A stretch of 64,000 nucleotides of DNA, from contig JAHCHE010000017.1 of assembly GCA_026129905.1 (NCBI GenBank), positions 124,001 to 188,000 on the forward strand. The letters run 5' to 3'. Positions 20,457 to 32,013 of the stretch are shown here, piece after piece. The translations under genes were made by a program, and so were the position numbers. Under the pieces are notes generated by a model. The model ran no database searches and had not been told where the DNA came from. It was given only the letters and a program-made list of their open reading frames with translations. Positions within the stretch are counted from its first letter, which is position 1. Every line of letters begins with the position of its first letter. This stretch comes from Bryobacteraceae bacterium (lineage in GTDB: Bacteria; Acidobacteriota; Terriglobia; Bryobacterales; Bryobacteraceae).

Positions 20457-20924
20457 TCAATACAGGTTGAATCGCCCCGCGATATGCAGCGCGAGGGCCG
20501 CGTAGATTCCCGCCATCACGTCGTCGGCCACAATGCCGACCCCGCCGCGAAGGTTCTCCAATTGACGGACTGGCGCGGGCTTCCAGATGTCAAACAGGCG
20601 GAATAGCACGAACGCCCCCAGCCACGTTTTCCAACTGTAGTGGCTGACTCCCGCGAGCGCGATCCACTGGCCGATCACCTCGTCTACCACTACTATACTC
20701 GGATCGTCTTTTCCACTGCTGATCGCCACCGCGTGCGAGGCGGCGACGGCGGGACCCGCCAAACAAAGCGCAAGAATGCCGAAATGGAACGGGCCCCAGC
20801 CGGCCAAAATATGCAGCGCGAGCGCGATTGCCAATGCCCCGAGCGATCCGGCCGTACCCGGAGCGACCGGCGAGTATCCGCACCCGAACCACGTCCCTAT
20901 CAGCCGCGCTACGGTCGTTTTCAG
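20457..20924 (-). CDS. pgpA: Phosphatidylglycerophosphatase A
   Basis: The domain reads RLIGTWFGCGYSPVAPGTAGSLGALAI, then DDPSIVVVDEVIGQWIAL and FVLFRLFDIWKPAPVRQLE, the PgpA signature with its Asp/Glu metal ligands and about four membrane segments. The enzyme dephosphorylates PGP to phosphatidylglycerol. No ATG, GTG or TTG fits the family N-terminus. A CTG at 20924 does: it overlaps the yacG stop as CTGA and has AGGAG 8 bases upstream, giving 155 residues. A longer frame reaches 21293 but runs across yacG and the end of rimO and lacks similarity there. Confidence 0.85.
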   Translation of the reverse strand: MKTTVARLIGTWFGCGYSPVAPGTAGSLGALAIALALHILAGWGPFHFGILALCLAGPAVAASHAVAISSGKDDPSIVVVDEVIGQWIALAGVSHYSWKTWLGAFVLFRLFDIWKPAPVRQLENLRGGVGIVADDVMAGIYAALALHIAGRFNLY

Positions 20925-21118
20925 GCGCTTCGCTCCTGTTCCCCGTCCGGCTCGCCGCCGTCGCCAGGGCCTGTTTCCGCCTCCGGCGCCAGCGGCGTCG
21001 AGATCACGTATTTCTCCGAAGCCCAGTTTCCCAGGTCGATCAGCTTGCAGCGCTCGCTGCAAAACGGCATGTACGGGTCGTCGAGCTTGACGTTTTTGCG
21101 GCAGATCGGACACTTCAT
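20921..21118 (-). CDS. yacG: YacG zinc-ribbon protein (DNA gyrase inhibitor type)
   Basis: The 65-residue product has the YacG zinc site CPICRKNV...FCSERCKLIDLGNWA (C-X2-C...C-X3-C) and an acidic tail. In E. coli YacG binds GyrB and inhibits gyrase; whether that is true here is unknown. It starts 5 bases after rimO and ends overlapping pgpA. Confidence 0.92.
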   Translation of the reverse strand: MKCPICRKNVKLDDPYMPFCSERCKLIDLGNWASEKYVISTPLAPEAETGPGDGGEPDGEQERSA

Positions 21119-21123
21119 CGAGG

Positions 21124-22506
<1,383 letters not shown>

Positions 22507-22608
22507 GGCAGAGTTTCTTCCAGGACGGAGGGCTAAACCTTCAGAATAGCATCAAGCGCGCAGGGTCATTTCTAGTGAATGAGCTTGCGGCGGGCTCGAG
22601 CTGGCGTC

Positions 22609-23877
22609 TCACCGCGTGAGGTGGAGCCAGGCGCCGAGAGGGGAACCGAACAGGAGTTGGCACAAAGCCGCGCCGATGAAGCACATGGCGAGACCCATCC
22701 GGATGAGTCTGCGAAAGAGGCGTTGGCGGCCGTCTGCGGTCGGGACGTACGCGACGCAAACAGCGCCGACAGGGGACAAGGGGGAGATGTCAACAAGATG
22801 AGCGCTGACGTTAATCGAGTATGCGATGGCAGTCACATCGCCGCCGCCCGCCGCCCGGACGATGTCCGTGACAGCCGGAAGGAAGGCCGGCAGGACCACT
22901 CCAATAGAACTGGCTGTCACCGAAACAAGGCCGGACACGAAGGCGATTCCCCCGGGAAGCCACTGCGGATCGGGGATGGCGGCGAACAGGCGACCAAACA
23001 GGGCCATGCCGCCCGCCTGCCGAACCACTTCGGCGAGCATGCTCACACCGCAAACCAGGCCTATGAGACGCCAGGGCATCCTGGGGATCCAGTCCGCGCC
23101 TTTCACGGCGCGCAGGAAGAGCAGGGACATGGCAGCGCCGGTCGCCATCCACTCAAGGGGCAACCGGGCGAGGAGCGTGACCAGGAGGAAGGCGGCCAGG
23201 ACAGCCGCCGTGCGATGGTGCACAGTTGTCCAAATCAGGTCCGCGGGCGGGGAATCAGAGACCGCCGCGACGCCGGGGCGGCTCCTCCACCCCCGCATCG
23301 CCACATAGACCGCGGAAGCGACCAGCAGATGGGCAATCAGGGAGCTGAAGTAGAGCGTCCAAGCGTTGTGCGGAACGTCCCCGCGAACCAGGAGCGCCCT
23401 CGCGACCAGCCCGGTAGGGGCGATGGGCGAGAACGCGCCGGCGGTTGCGCCGTAGGCGACCATGACGGACATGAGAAAGGCGCTCAGGCCGAGGCGCGGC
23501 GCAACGGCCATGGCGACGGGAGCGAGCATAGCAGTCGCGGCGAAGTTGCCCGAACCGGAACTGGCGAGGGCCATGCTGGCGAGGAAGACCAGCGGTCCGG
23601 CTAGCGCGGAACGGAACCGGATGGCCCGCAGGGCAAGCCAGGCGAAGCGCTCCAGGGTTCCGTTGGTGAGGGCAATGGTGAAGAGCGCCGTGACGGCTGC
23701 CAACCGGGCGAACAGAAGCCAGGGAAAAGCTGCGGTCACCTCGGCGGCGCTGAGACCAGCCCATAGCGCCAGAGGGACGGCCAACGCCGGCGCCAGAAGG
23801 GACACGTTGAGGCGGGTAGCGCAGCCGGCGAGCACAACCAGCGCCAAGGCGGCGCAACCGACGGCGTCCGGCCCCAT
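22609..23877 (-). CDS. SLC13/MatC-like membrane permease
   Basis: I start this 422-residue protein at the ATG at 23877, sharing one base with the stop of the upstream ATP-grasp gene (TGATG). The frame is open further but only overlaps that gene. About eleven hydrophobic segments are visible. Two similar re-entrant-like regions, ALASSGSGNFAATAMLAPVAMA and ASSIGVVLPAFLPAVTD, fit ion-transporter superfamily members such as SLC13 or MatC dicarboxylate carriers. The sequence does not fix the substrate. The translational overlap suggests it moves the substrate or product of the ATP-grasp enzyme. Confidence 0.7.
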   Translation of the reverse strand: MGPDAVGCAALALVVLAGCATRLNVSLLAPALAVPLALWAGLSAAEVTAAFPWLLFARLAAVTALFTIALTNGTLERFAWLALRAIRFRSALAGPLVFLASMALASSGSGNFAATAMLAPVAMAVAPRLGLSAFLMSVMVAYGATAGAFSPIAPTGLVARALLVRGDVPHNAWTLYFSSLIAHLLVASAVYVAMRGWRSRPGVAAVSDSPPADLIWTTVHHRTAAVLAAFLLVTLLARLPLEWMATGAAMSLLFLRAVKGADWIPRMPWRLIGLVCGVSMLAEVVRQAGGMALFGRLFAAIPDPQWLPGGIAFVSGLVSVTASSIGVVLPAFLPAVTDIVRAAGGGDVTAIAYSINVSAHLVDISPLSPVGAVCVAYVPTADGRQRLFRRLIRMGLAMCFIGAALCQLLFGSPLGAWLHLTR

Positions 23878-25064
23878 CAAGCACGACCGGCTAGGGAGGG
23901 ATCCGTGCGCCGGGGGCCGAAGCGCCGGCGGCGCCACAGCCTCTTCAGGCCGTAGAGGAATTCGGCGGCGTGAGGCGCTGGGTCCGACCAGCGCCAGTCG
24001 CCGCCCGTATCGGGCGCCGGGCCCAGCAGGCTCACGAGCGAGCGCCACCTTGCGTCGGTCTGGGCGGCGTGGAGGATGCCGAGCGGGACCGGCCAGCGGT
24101 ACCGCGCACCGAAGCGGTAGGGGCGATGCCAGCTCACGTCTCCATCCAACGCCAACCGGTACCAGAGCCAGGGGAAATCCACCCCCGCCCAAACCGCGAG
24201 CGCCAGGGTGCCCCAGAGACGGCCGTTGACTTCGATGAGCCAGACGCGCCCGCCTTCCGGATCGACCTTGAACTCGATCTGTGCTGGGCCGTGCCATTCG
24301 AGTGCACGCATGAGCACTGTCGCGCGCTCGACTAGCGCAGGCTCGTCGGTGGTGACGCAGTCGACGCCCACGCCGCCAACGGCGGGATACGTCCTGAGGC
24401 GGCGCTGTGTCACGGCGGCGCGCAACTCGCCGTGGCAGAACATGGCGCAGACATCATGGGTGTCGCCGGGGACGAACTCCTGGACCACATATTGCCGGAA
24501 GTCGAACGCTACATCGGATTCGCGTCCTGCGAGGTCCATCGGCCGCCACTGCTCGGGGCCCCGCACGATGCGCAGCCCGACGGCGCCGGAGCCCCGGCGG
24601 AGCTTCGCAACGCAAGGGTAGCCGACTTCGCCGGCTGCTGTCAGGATTTCGCCTTCGGAGCGGGCGAGTCGCGTGGACGGGCTCTCGATGCCCAACTGCC
24701 GGCTCAACTCAGCCAGGACGTATTTGTCCTGGGCCCGGGCGAGGCTCTCCTCGCTGGGCAGCGCCATGCGGGCCAAGCCCGACAGAGCAGAGGCATGGGC
24801 GGCCAGCGCGCCGGTGGTGTAGTCGTTGGTGGGGAGGAGTACATCGTGTGGATGGTCAACAAGCAGACGATGGAGATGGCGGGCAAAACGGGCGGCGTCC
24901 CGGCCCGGGTGGGGATAGCGAAACCGCCGAGCGACGGACCTCGACCAGAATGCCAGCCCCAAGAAGCGGTCGCCTCCCACCGAGACGCGGATGCCACGAC
25001 GCGCCAAGGCGCGGGCGGCGCACAGCGTCTTCCGGTCGTCCGGAGTACAGGTTGTGGCCAGCAT
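23877..25064 (-). CDS. ATP-grasp domain ligase
   Basis: The preferred start is the ATG at 25064, with GGTAGG 8 bases upstream; GTG codons at 25067 and 25073 are alternatives. The 395-residue product has a Rossmann-like pre-ATP-grasp domain, then the ATP-grasp fold: YPCVAKLRRGSGAVGL (phosphate-binding loop), VVQEFVPGDTHDVCAMF, and the Mg site in AQIEFKVDPEGGRVWLIEVNGRLWGTLALA (E..N). Such enzymes join a carboxylate to an amine or thiol through an acyl phosphate. The acceptor is unknown. The permease gene overlaps its end. Confidence 0.85.
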   Translation of the reverse strand: MLATTCTPDDRKTLCAARALARRGIRVSVGGDRFLGLAFWSRSVARRFRYPHPGRDAARFARHLHRLLVDHPHDVLLPTNDYTTGALAAHASALSGLARMALPSEESLARAQDKYVLAELSRQLGIESPSTRLARSEGEILTAAGEVGYPCVAKLRRGSGAVGLRIVRGPEQWRPMDLAGRESDVAFDFRQYVVQEFVPGDTHDVCAMFCHGELRAAVTQRRLRTYPAVGGVGVDCVTTDEPALVERATVLMRALEWHGPAQIEFKVDPEGGRVWLIEVNGRLWGTLALAVWAGVDFPWLWYRLALDGDVSWHRPYRFGARYRWPVPLGILHAAQTDARWRSLVSLLGPAPDTGGDWRWSDPAPHAAEFLYGLKRLWRRRRFGPRRTDPSLAGRA

Positions 25065-25158
25065 CACGTGCACCTACCAAGTATAGGGACTGTGCTCCTG
25101 GCACGAATGGTGGCGCTCTACGTGGTGGCTCGCTCCGTTTGGGCTGAACCAGGACAAC

Positions 25159-25947
25159 TCACAGCAGGGCCAGTTCCAACGGCGATCCTGCGCCGATCTT
25201 CAGCAACGACGCGGCCGAACCCCGATTCAGCGCCACTTCCAGATATCCGGCGCTTCCGGCCACCAGCGCCAGTTCGCCGGCGGGGCTCTCCGCGAACGTT
25301 GCTACCAGTCGTGTGACGCTCCGCAGGCCGACGATCATTTCGAAAGGGCGGCTCTGCAATTCCGGAAACTCGTCGAGCCGGAAATTCGTGATCAGGTTTC
25401 CGAAGCGATCCACTTTTAGCACCGCGCCGGACCAGTAGCGCTTGCCGGTCCTCACGGGCTTCTCGAAGTTGGGCCGGAGATGGTCCTCAATGCGTTTCCC
25501 AAACTGGGCCGGCCGCACGCCTCGCGCCAGGTGCGCCGCGACAGGCGCAAAGATGTCCCGTCCGTGGAACGTGCCGCTCACCTGAGGCAGAAAGTACTTC
25601 GCGGCGGCGATGTGGCGCGCCCGGTGCTTCTCGCGCGAATAGACCATCGAGAGCAACCCGTTGTCCGGACCGATGAAGTACTGGCCCGCCGCCTCCACCA
25701 GGATCGGCCGCCGGGACGTGCCGACTCCGGGATCGACCACCGCGACGTGGATTGTTCCCCGCGGGAAGTAGGGGTACGCCTGCGCGATGACGAAGGCCCC
25801 CTCCCGGATCGCGAACGGCGTCACCTCGTGCGTGATGTCCACAATCTCCGCGTTCGGGGCGATGCCCAGGATCACGCCTTTCATCGCGCCGGCAAAGTGG
25901 TCGGAAAGGCCGAAGTCTGTAGTGAGAGTAATCAGACGGCGAGGCAT
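25159..25947 (-). CDS. SAM hydrolase / SAM hydroxide adenosyltransferase (DUF62)
   Basis: The 262-residue product has the DUF62 pattern: ITLTTDFGLSDHFAGAMKGVI, THEVTPFAIREGAFV, VVDPGVGTSRRPI and GPDNGLLS. The family uses the fold of fluorinase and chlorinase but transfers hydroxide, splitting S-adenosylmethionine into adenosine and methionine. Residues for SAM binding look complete and no halogenase-type insert is seen. It diverges from nifS with a 40-base gap. Confidence 0.93.
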   Translation of the reverse strand: MPRRLITLTTDFGLSDHFAGAMKGVILGIAPNAEIVDITHEVTPFAIREGAFVIAQAYPYFPRGTIHVAVVDPGVGTSRRPILVEAAGQYFIGPDNGLLSMVYSREKHRARHIAAAKYFLPQVSGTFHGRDIFAPVAAHLARGVRPAQFGKRIEDHLRPNFEKPVRTGKRYWSGAVLKVDRFGNLITNFRLDEFPELQSRPFEMIVGLRSVTRLVATFAESPAGELALVAGSAGYLEVALNRGSAASLLKIGAGSPLELALL

Positions 25948-25987
25948 GGCGAATAGCTGACAGGACCCTTATCCTATTATTTAACTG

Positions 25988-27151
25988 GTGTCCCGTTTTT
26001 ATTTCGATCACAATGCGACGACGCCCGTCTCGCCGGACGTCCTGGACGCCCACTCGCGCGCCTTGTGCGAGGTCTACGGGAACGCTTCCAGCATCCATTA
26101 CTTCGGGCAGGAGGCGAAACGGCGGCTCGAATCGGCGCGCTGGCAGGTCGCCGATCTCCTGCGCTGCGATCCGAAGGAAGTCGTGTTCGTCAGCGGCGGC
26201 ACGGAGGCCGACAACCTCGCGATCCTTGGGACGCTGCGGCGCTCTGCCGCGGACCGCAGGCATGTGGTCACCACGCGCATCGAGCATCCGGCGGTGTTGA
26301 GCGCCTGCGCGCAGCTCGAGAGCGAAGGCGTCGAGGTGACATACGTTGACGTGAGCGCGTCGGGCGTGGTCGATCCGGACGACGTGCGCCGCGCCATCCG
26401 TCCCTGCACGGCATTGATATCCGTAATGCACGTCAACAACGAGATTGGAACCATCCAGCCGGTCGAGGAAATCTTCCGGGCCGCGAGCGAAGCGGGCATC
26501 ATGTTCCACTCCGATGGCGTCCAGGCGGCCGGCCGCATCCCGATGGAAGAGCCGCCGCCAGCCGATCTGTACGCCATCAGCGGGCACAAGTTCTACGCCC
26601 CGAAGGGCGCCGGCGCGTTGTATGTGCGCCGCGGCGTGCAGGTTGCGCCGATCCTCTACGGCGGCCGGCAGGAGCGGGAACTGCGCCCCGGCACGCTCAA
26701 TGTTCCCGGCGCGGTCGCGCTCGGCGAAGCAGCCGAATGGGCGCGACGCAACGCCGCGGAGGAAGCCGTCCGCCTCGGCGCATTGCGGGATCGTCTCGAG
26801 CGGCGCATCCTGGCCCGAGTGTCCGGCGCGGGCATCAACGGCCAAGGCGCTCCGCGCGTGGCCAACACCACGAACATCTATTTCGACGGGATCAACGCGG
26901 AAGCGTTGCTGATCGCGCTCGACCTGCGCGGATTCGCCGTCTCCACCGGTTCGGCCTGCTCCAGCGGCGCGGTCGAGCCCTCCCACGTACTAACCGCCAT
27001 TGGCTTGTCGAAGGAGCGTGCGCGCGCCAGCGTTCGCTTTTCCCTCGGCCGCTCAAACACGGCGGACCAGGTGGACGATCTGGTCGAAGCGGTCGTCGAG
27101 GCTGCGGCGCACTTGCGAAAGCTTTCTCCCGTGGCGGTCGAGCATGCCTGA
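25988..27151 (+). CDS. Cysteine desulfurase (NifS/IscS type)
   Basis: The 387-residue PLP enzyme begins at GTG 25988 with [17 protein letters not shown]. It carries [14 protein letters not shown], the PLP lysine in [12 protein letters not shown] and the active cysteine in [17 protein letters not shown]. It removes sulfur from cysteine and hands it on as a persulfide. Its stop overlaps the start of mnmA by 8 bases, so the likely acceptor is MnmA in tRNA thiolation; Fe-S assembly is possible too. No ribosome site precedes the GTG; TATTAT ends 7 bases upstream. Confidence 0.95.
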   Translation: MSRFYFDHNATTPVSPDVLDAHSRALCEVYGNASSIHYFGQEAKRRLESARWQVADLLRCDPKEVVFVSGGTEADNLAILGTLRRSAADRRHVVTTRIEHPAVLSACAQLESEGVEVTYVDVSASGVVDPDDVRRAIRPCTALISVMHVNNEIGTIQPVEEIFRAASEAGIMFHSDGVQAAGRIPMEEPPPADLYAISGHKFYAPKGAGALYVRRGVQVAPILYGGRQERELRPGTLNVPGAVALGEAAEWARRNAAEEAVRLGALRDRLERRILARVSGAGINGQGAPRVANTTNIYFDGINAEALLIALDLRGFAVSTGSACSSGAVEPSHVLTAIGLSKERARASVRFSLGRSNTADQVDDLVEAVVEAAAHLRKLSPVAVEHA

Positions 27152-28253
27152 AGAACTCGTCGCCGTCGCTATGTCCGGAGGAGTGGACAGTTCCGCCGTG
27201 GCCGGGCTACTGCGCCGCCGCGGCGTGCCGGTGGTGGGTCTCACGATGCAGCTCTGGAACCAGCGGCGGTTGCCGGAACTGGTTCCCGAGGGCGGTATTT
27301 CCGGCCGCTGCTGTTCGCTCGACGACGTCTACGACGCCCGGTCCGTGGCGCAGCATCTCGGCATCCCGCACTACGTGGTGAATTTCGAGCAGCGCTTCGA
27401 AGAGCAGGTGGTGAAGCCGTTTGTCCGCGAATACCTCGCGGGCCGCACGCCGGTCCCGTGCACGCTGTGCAACAACTTCATCAAGTTCGACGAGTTTCTG
27501 GACCTGGCGCGCGGCGTCGGCGCGGGACGGATCGCCACGGGGCACTACGCGCGCATTCGGCGGGACGAGGAAACCGGCCGCTACCAGTTGCTCCGCGGCG
27601 TGGACGCCGCCAAGGACCAGAGCTTCTTCCTGTTCGGGCTGACGCAAGCGCAGCTCGCGCGGACGGCCTTTCCGTTGGGCGAGTACACGAAGGCCGATGT
27701 GCGCGAAGCGGCGCGGTCGCTTGGGCTGCCTGTGGCCGAGAAGGGCGAGAGCCAGGAGATATGCTTCGTTCCCAACGGCGACTATGCGGCTTTCATCGAC
27801 GCTTATTTTCGCGAGCGGGGAATGGCGCCCGAAACCGCGCGCGGCGAGATTACGGACCGCGAGGGGAACGTGCTCGGCGAACACGAGGGTATCCACAGGT
27901 TCACCGTCGGCCAGCGCAAGGGTCTCCGCATCGCCGCCAGCGAGCCGCTCTACGTCATCGCGACGGAACCCGCCACGCAGCGCGTCGTGGTCGGCCACGG
28001 CGACCAGTTGCTTCGCGGCGGCCTGACGGCCAGGGACGTAAATTGGATATCGATCGCCGGACTGGCGCAGCCGTGTCGCGCCGGGGTGCGCATTCGGCAC
28101 CGGCACGCGGCGGCGCCGGCCACGCTCTATCCGGCGTCCGCTCCTGACTGCGTCGAGGTTCGCTTCGACGAACCGCAGCGCGCCGTTACGCCCGGCCAGG
28201 CGGCGGTCTTCTATGACGGCGACGTGGTGCTGGGCGGCGGGTGGATCGAGTAG
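27144..28253 (+). CDS. mnmA: tRNA 2-thiouridylase MnmA
   Basis: The 369-residue product has the PP-loop [15 protein letters not shown] at its N-terminus, the catalytic cysteines in [11 protein letters not shown] and [14 protein letters not shown], and the C-terminal beta-barrel. MnmA activates U34 of Lys, Glu and Gln tRNAs with ATP and inserts sulfur. The start overlaps nifS by 8 bases, which couples production of the sulfur donor to its user. Confidence 0.96.
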   Translation: MPEELVAVAMSGGVDSSAVAGLLRRRGVPVVGLTMQLWNQRRLPELVPEGGISGRCCSLDDVYDARSVAQHLGIPHYVVNFEQRFEEQVVKPFVREYLAGRTPVPCTLCNNFIKFDEFLDLARGVGAGRIATGHYARIRRDEETGRYQLLRGVDAAKDQSFFLFGLTQAQLARTAFPLGEYTKADVREAARSLGLPVAEKGESQEICFVPNGDYAAFIDAYFRERGMAPETARGEITDREGNVLGEHEGIHRFTVGQRKGLRIAASEPLYVIATEPATQRVVVGHGDQLLRGGLTARDVNWISIAGLAQPCRAGVRIRHRHAAAPATLYPASAPDCVEVRFDEPQRAVTPGQAAVFYDGDVVLGGGWIE

Positions 28254-28266
28254 ATGGCGGCTCGGA

Positions 28267-28272
28267 TAGAAT
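28267..28272 (+). promoter_or_regulatory. Putative -10 (TAGAAT) for a leaderless acyltransferase mRNA
   Basis: TAGAAT ends exactly 6 bases before the TTG at 28279. There is no Shine-Dalgarno sequence between them. The -35 position is weak. The same spacing is seen at four other genes in this window. Confidence 0.4.
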
Positions 28273-28278
28273 AGCCGC

Positions 28279-29181
28279 TTGCGCAGCCGCTCGTCCCTCC
28301 GGAACTGGCTCGAGTACTTCGGGGTCCGCGTAATTTTGGCGTCTCTCGAATGGACGCCGCTGCCGCTCGCGCGCGGGTTGGCTCGCCTGTATGTGGGGAT
28401 GCTTGATCGCGCGATGCCTCGCCTCCGCCGCATCGCGCTTCGCAACCTCGAACTGGCATTCCCGGAAAATCCGGAGGCGGAACGCGCCCGGATCGCGGAC
28501 GGCGTGTTCCGCTCCATCGCCCGCTCGCTGGTGGCGTTCGCGCGCTTGCCGCGCATCGATCGGACCAACGTGGGCCAGTGGATCCGCTACGACGGCTTCG
28601 AGCATTTTGAAGAAGGCATGCGGCGGGGCAGGGGAGTGCTGTTCGCCACGGCGCACCTCGGCAACTGGGAGTTAAGCGCGGTGGCGCACGGGCTGATGGC
28701 CGCCCCGATCCGCGTGGTTGGCCGGCCGCTCGACAACCCCCTCATCGACCGGCTGGTGGAACGGCGCCGGACGCTCTGCGGCAATCGCGTCATCCAGAAG
28801 AAAGACTACGCGCGCGGGATTCTGCGGGCGTTGGCCAACAATGAAGCCGTCGGCATCCTCATCGACCAGAACAGCAGCCTCGAGGACGGCGTCTTCGTGA
28901 ACTTCTTCGGCGTACCGGCCTGCGCGGGCACGGGCTTCGCGAAGATCGCCGCGCACAGCGGCGCCGCCGTGGTCCCCGGGTTCGCGCTCTGGATCGAACA
29001 AGAGCGGCGCTATGTCTTGCGCTTCTCTCCGCCCGTCGAGATCACCGGCGACGCCGCCGAAGATACCCGCCGTCTGCAAGCGACGCTCGAACAGGTGATC
29101 CGCGAATATCCCGATCAGTGGCTCTGGATCCACCGCCGTTGGAAGACGCGGCCGGCGGGCGCTCCGCCAATCTACTCCTGA
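28279..29181 (+). CDS. Lipid A-type lysophospholipid acyltransferase (LpxL/HtrB family)
   Basis: The 300-residue product starts at TTG 28279, just after an in-frame stop. An N-terminal hydrophobic helix anchors it to the inner membrane. The catalytic HX4D/E motif is HLGNWE, followed by VGRPLDNPLIDRLV and EAVGILIDQNSS, as in LpxL/LpxM-like late acyltransferases. These add secondary acyl chains to lipid A precursors. The exact acyl chain cannot be told. It lies 25 bases after mnmA but may have its own promoter. Confidence 0.88.
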   Translation: MRSRSSLRNWLEYFGVRVILASLEWTPLPLARGLARLYVGMLDRAMPRLRRIALRNLELAFPENPEAERARIADGVFRSIARSLVAFARLPRIDRTNVGQWIRYDGFEHFEEGMRRGRGVLFATAHLGNWELSAVAHGLMAAPIRVVGRPLDNPLIDRLVERRRTLCGNRVIQKKDYARGILRALANNEAVGILIDQNSSLEDGVFVNFFGVPACAGTGFAKIAAHSGAAVVPGFALWIEQERRYVLRFSPPVEITGDAAEDTRRLQATLEQVIREYPDQWLWIHRRWKTRPAGAPPIYS

Positions 29182-29202
29182 GTCGGCGATGCGGGCCAAG
29201 CT

Positions 29203-30897
29203 TTATTGCCGGGCTCGTACAGCGATCGTAGCGCCGGGCGCGCTTTCCTCGTCCCCGACGCGCAGGCTCACCGGGACGGCGTCGCCCTCCGCGTCCGCCG
29301 GCACAATGGCGTTGATCTGCATAACACCGGCGGTGAAGGGCGCCTGTCCCGCGAAGAGAACCTGCGCCCGCGCGCCGCCGATTCGCAATTCGAGCGGCGC
29401 GGCAGGCTCGGGATACACGCCGTCCACCGGATGCGCTCCGGTAATGCTGGCCGGGCGCGTCGCGCCCTGCCCGGTCGCGAACAGGATAACGACGCTGCCG
29501 GCAGCGGCGGGGTTCGCGGGTTCATTTCGCGAGCCGTTCCCGTGAAACGCGTACGGGAAGAGACCAGGATGCGACGGACGAACCGCCACGCTAACCGCAT
29601 CGCTGGCGGCGCCCCGGTACGTAATGACGAGTTCCGCTTGCTGCGCGCCCCCCAATTCGTACGGCGCCTGCATGTTGATTTGTCCGGCGCTGACGAAGTA
29701 GAGCGGCGCCGGGACGCCATTCCAGGTCGCCGAGACGCCGCCCGCGGTTTCGGGCAAGCGTCCCGTTCTTGAGTCAAACGACGTGGCGGTCCGTTCGGCC
29801 GGTCCCAGCCCGCTTCCGAAGACGGTGACAATCTCGCCCGGCGCCACCGCCTGCCCGTCGGCGCTGAAGGCATTCACAACCCCGCCGGCGGCAATTAGCG
29901 GCCGCCCCACCGGCGGCGCCAGAAGCCATAACTCGTTCGACAAACCTTCGGCGGTCCGCCCGCCGAAGAAGACCGTTCCCGCGAGAGCGGCTGCGTGCGT
30001 TCCCTGTAATCGTTCTCTTGGCGACGGCGCGGGGCCGTCGAGCGCCGCCTCGCCCCAGGTTCTCGAAATCGGGTCGAATTCCCAGGTGTCGCCCAGGAGG
30101 CCGGGCCCCGAACCTCCCACGACAACAAACCGGCCGCGCTGCTCGTCAAACGCCGCGCCGTACCATTGCCGCGGCGGCGGCGCGGAGCCGCTGGCCTGCG
30201 TCCAGCGATTGCTTTGCAGATTGAACGACCACAAATCACCGAGTGGGCAGGAGCCGAAGCCGCTGGCGCAACCGCCGTAAAGGATCATCTCGTCGCCGGC
30301 GCGGTGGTAGACCGCATGATGAAGGCATCGCCGCAGCGGCCTTCCGGCCTCCGGCGAGATGTCGGTCCAGCGGTTCGACGAGAAGGCGAAGGCCCAGGTG
30401 TCGTCGAACCGGCCCGCGTCCGTGAATCCGTGGGAGATCACCATGCGGTCCCGCGCTGCGTCATAGATCGCCGAGTGCCCGTAGCGCCGGCTTGGACCCG
30501 CTTCATCGGGACTGAGCCGCTGCCAGTCTCCGCGCGAGATGTCGAAGGCCCAAACGTCGCTGAAGAATCCTCCCGCCTGTCCGCCGAACACGATCAGCCG
30601 GCGGCGGACCGCATCGAGGACGAGCGTGTGGCCGAACCGCGCGGGCGGACGAGACGAGGTTTCGATCTCGGTCCACCGCCGCTCATCGATTGAGTAGGCC
30701 CAGAGATCGTTGCGCGGCGCGGTGTCCCGTCCGCCGAAAAGGTAGAGACGCCGGTCCTGGTCCTCGTAGACGATCGCACCGTCGACGCGCGGCGACGGCG
30801 CCCGGCCGGCATGGTCCAGCAGCGTGAACGACGATGGCGCGGCATGCGCCGCCCCAATCGCGGCCGCGATCAGCGGAAGTAATCCCTTTCGTAGCAC
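29203..30897 (-). CDS. Secreted Kelch-repeat protein with TIGR03437 C-terminal domain
   Basis: The 564-residue product has a signal peptide (about residues 1-20) and six Kelch-like repeats (for example [36 protein letters not shown]), forming a propeller over residues 45-330. From about 335 the pattern [38 protein letters not shown] and [14 protein letters not shown] matches the TIGR03437 domain abundant in Solibacter relatives. It is thought to be extracellular; function is unknown. This gene is the main taxonomic clue in the window. Confidence 0.88.
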   Translation of the reverse strand: MLRKGLLPLIAAAIGAAHAAPSSFTLLDHAGRAPSPRVDGAIVYEDQDRRLYLFGGRDTAPRNDLWAYSIDERRWTEIETSSRPPARFGHTLVLDAVRRRLIVFGGQAGGFFSDVWAFDISRGDWQRLSPDEAGPSRRYGHSAIYDAARDRMVISHGFTDAGRFDDTWAFAFSSNRWTDISPEAGRPLRRCLHHAVYHRAGDEMILYGGCASGFGSCPLGDLWSFNLQSNRWTQASGSAPPPRQWYGAAFDEQRGRFVVVGGSGPGLLGDTWEFDPISRTWGEAALDGPAPSPRERLQGTHAAALAGTVFFGGRTAEGLSNELWLLAPPVGRPLIAAGGVVNAFSADGQAVAPGEIVTVFGSGLGPAERTATSFDSRTGRLPETAGGVSATWNGVPAPLYFVSAGQINMQAPYELGGAQQAELVITYRGAASDAVSVAVRPSHPGLFPYAFHGNGSRNEPANPAAAGSVVILFATGQGATRPASITGAHPVDGVYPEPAAPLELRIGGARAQVLFAGQAPFTAGVMQINAIVPADAEGDAVPVSLRVGDEESAPGATIAVRARQ

Positions 30898-30977
30898 CTC
30901 GACCGGATAATCGCGGCCCGCGGTGGCTTTATTCCATGCGGAACAGGCGCGTCATACTACGGAGAGGAGGAGGAGCT

Positions 30978-31964
30978 TTGAAACAACGCGAACTTGGCCG
31001 CAGCGGCCTGAAGGTTTCCGCGATCGGACTGGGGTGCATGGGGATGTCGGAGTTCTATGGCGCCGCCGATGAAGCGGAGTCCATCGCCACCATTCACCGC
31101 GCGCTGGAACTCGGGATCAATTTCCTGGACACGGCCGACATGTACGGGCCGTACAAGAACGAGGAACTGGTAGGCCGCGCGATTCGAGGCATGCGCGATC
31201 GCTTTGTCGTGGCGACCAAGTTCGGCATTGTCCGGACCGGTGACCCTGCGTTCCGAGGCGTGAACGGCCGGCCGGACTACGTGCGCTCGGCCTGCGAGGG
31301 CAGCCTGAAGCGGCTGGGCATCGAGACGATCGACCTCTACTACCAGCACCGAGTCGATCCACAAGTACCGATCGAGGAGACGGTCGGCGCCATGGCCGGC
31401 CTCGTCCGCGAAGGTAAGGTCCGCTACCTCGGATTGTCGGAGGCTTCCCCGGCCACTATCCGGCGCGCCTGCGCCGTGCACCCGCTTGCGGCGCTCCAAA
31501 GCGAATATTCTCTCTGGAGCAGGGAACCGGAGGACGAAGCGCTGCCCGCGCTGCGCGAACTCGGCGTCGGATTGGTGGCCTACAGCCCGCTTGGGCGTGG
31601 ATTCCTCACCGGACAGATCAAGCGGTTCGAAGACCTGGCGGAAGACGACTACCGCCGCTTCTCGCCTCGCTTTCAGGGCGAGAATTTCGCCGCGAACCTG
31701 GAGATCGTTCGCCGCCTTGAACAACTTGCGGCCCAGAAGGGCTGCGCGCCGGCGCAACTCGCGTTGGCGTGGGTGCTGTCGCGAGGCGAGGACGTCGTCC
31801 CCATTCCGGGTTCCAAGCGGCGCTCGCGCCTGGAGGAGAACGCGGCCGCGGCCGGCATTACGCTGAGTCCCGACGAACTGGCGCGCATCGAGGAGGTTGC
31901 GCCCAAGGGATTCGCGGCCGGTCCCCGCTATCCGGCGGCCATGATGAGCCTGTTGAACGGATAG
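30978..31964 (+). CDS. Aldo/keto reductase
   Basis: I chose the TTG at 30978 because AGGAGG lies 7 bases upstream and the product then begins [21 protein letters not shown], the family N-terminus (328 residues). The catalytic tetrad is visible: Asp and Tyr in [11 protein letters not shown], Lys in VVATKFGIV and His in [13 protein letters not shown]-binding residues near [13 protein letters not shown] close the barrel. It is most like AKR11/13-type enzymes. It diverges from the Kelch gene and precedes two enolase-superfamily genes, so a sugar-acid or sugar-aldehyde role is plausible. Confidence 0.92.
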   Translation: MKQRELGRSGLKVSAIGLGCMGMSEFYGAADEAESIATIHRALELGINFLDTADMYGPYKNEELVGRAIRGMRDRFVVATKFGIVRTGDPAFRGVNGRPDYVRSACEGSLKRLGIETIDLYYQHRVDPQVPIEETVGAMAGLVREGKVRYLGLSEASPATIRRACAVHPLAALQSEYSLWSREPEDEALPALRELGVGLVAYSPLGRGFLTGQIKRFEDLAEDDYRRFSPRFQGENFAANLEIVRRLEQLAAQKGCAPAQLALAWVLSRGEDVVPIPGSKRRSRLEENAAAAGITLSPDELARIEEVAPKGFAAGPRYPAAMMSLLNG

Positions 31965-32013
31965 CCTCGCCTCTGTTCCCGGCTTTTCGCCGCCTCATGT
32001 AAGATAGCGAGAC

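Noticed and set aside
25487-26986. A 499-codon minus-strand frame across the nifS region
   Set aside because: It is antisense to nifS and then merges with an out-of-frame part of the DUF62 gene.
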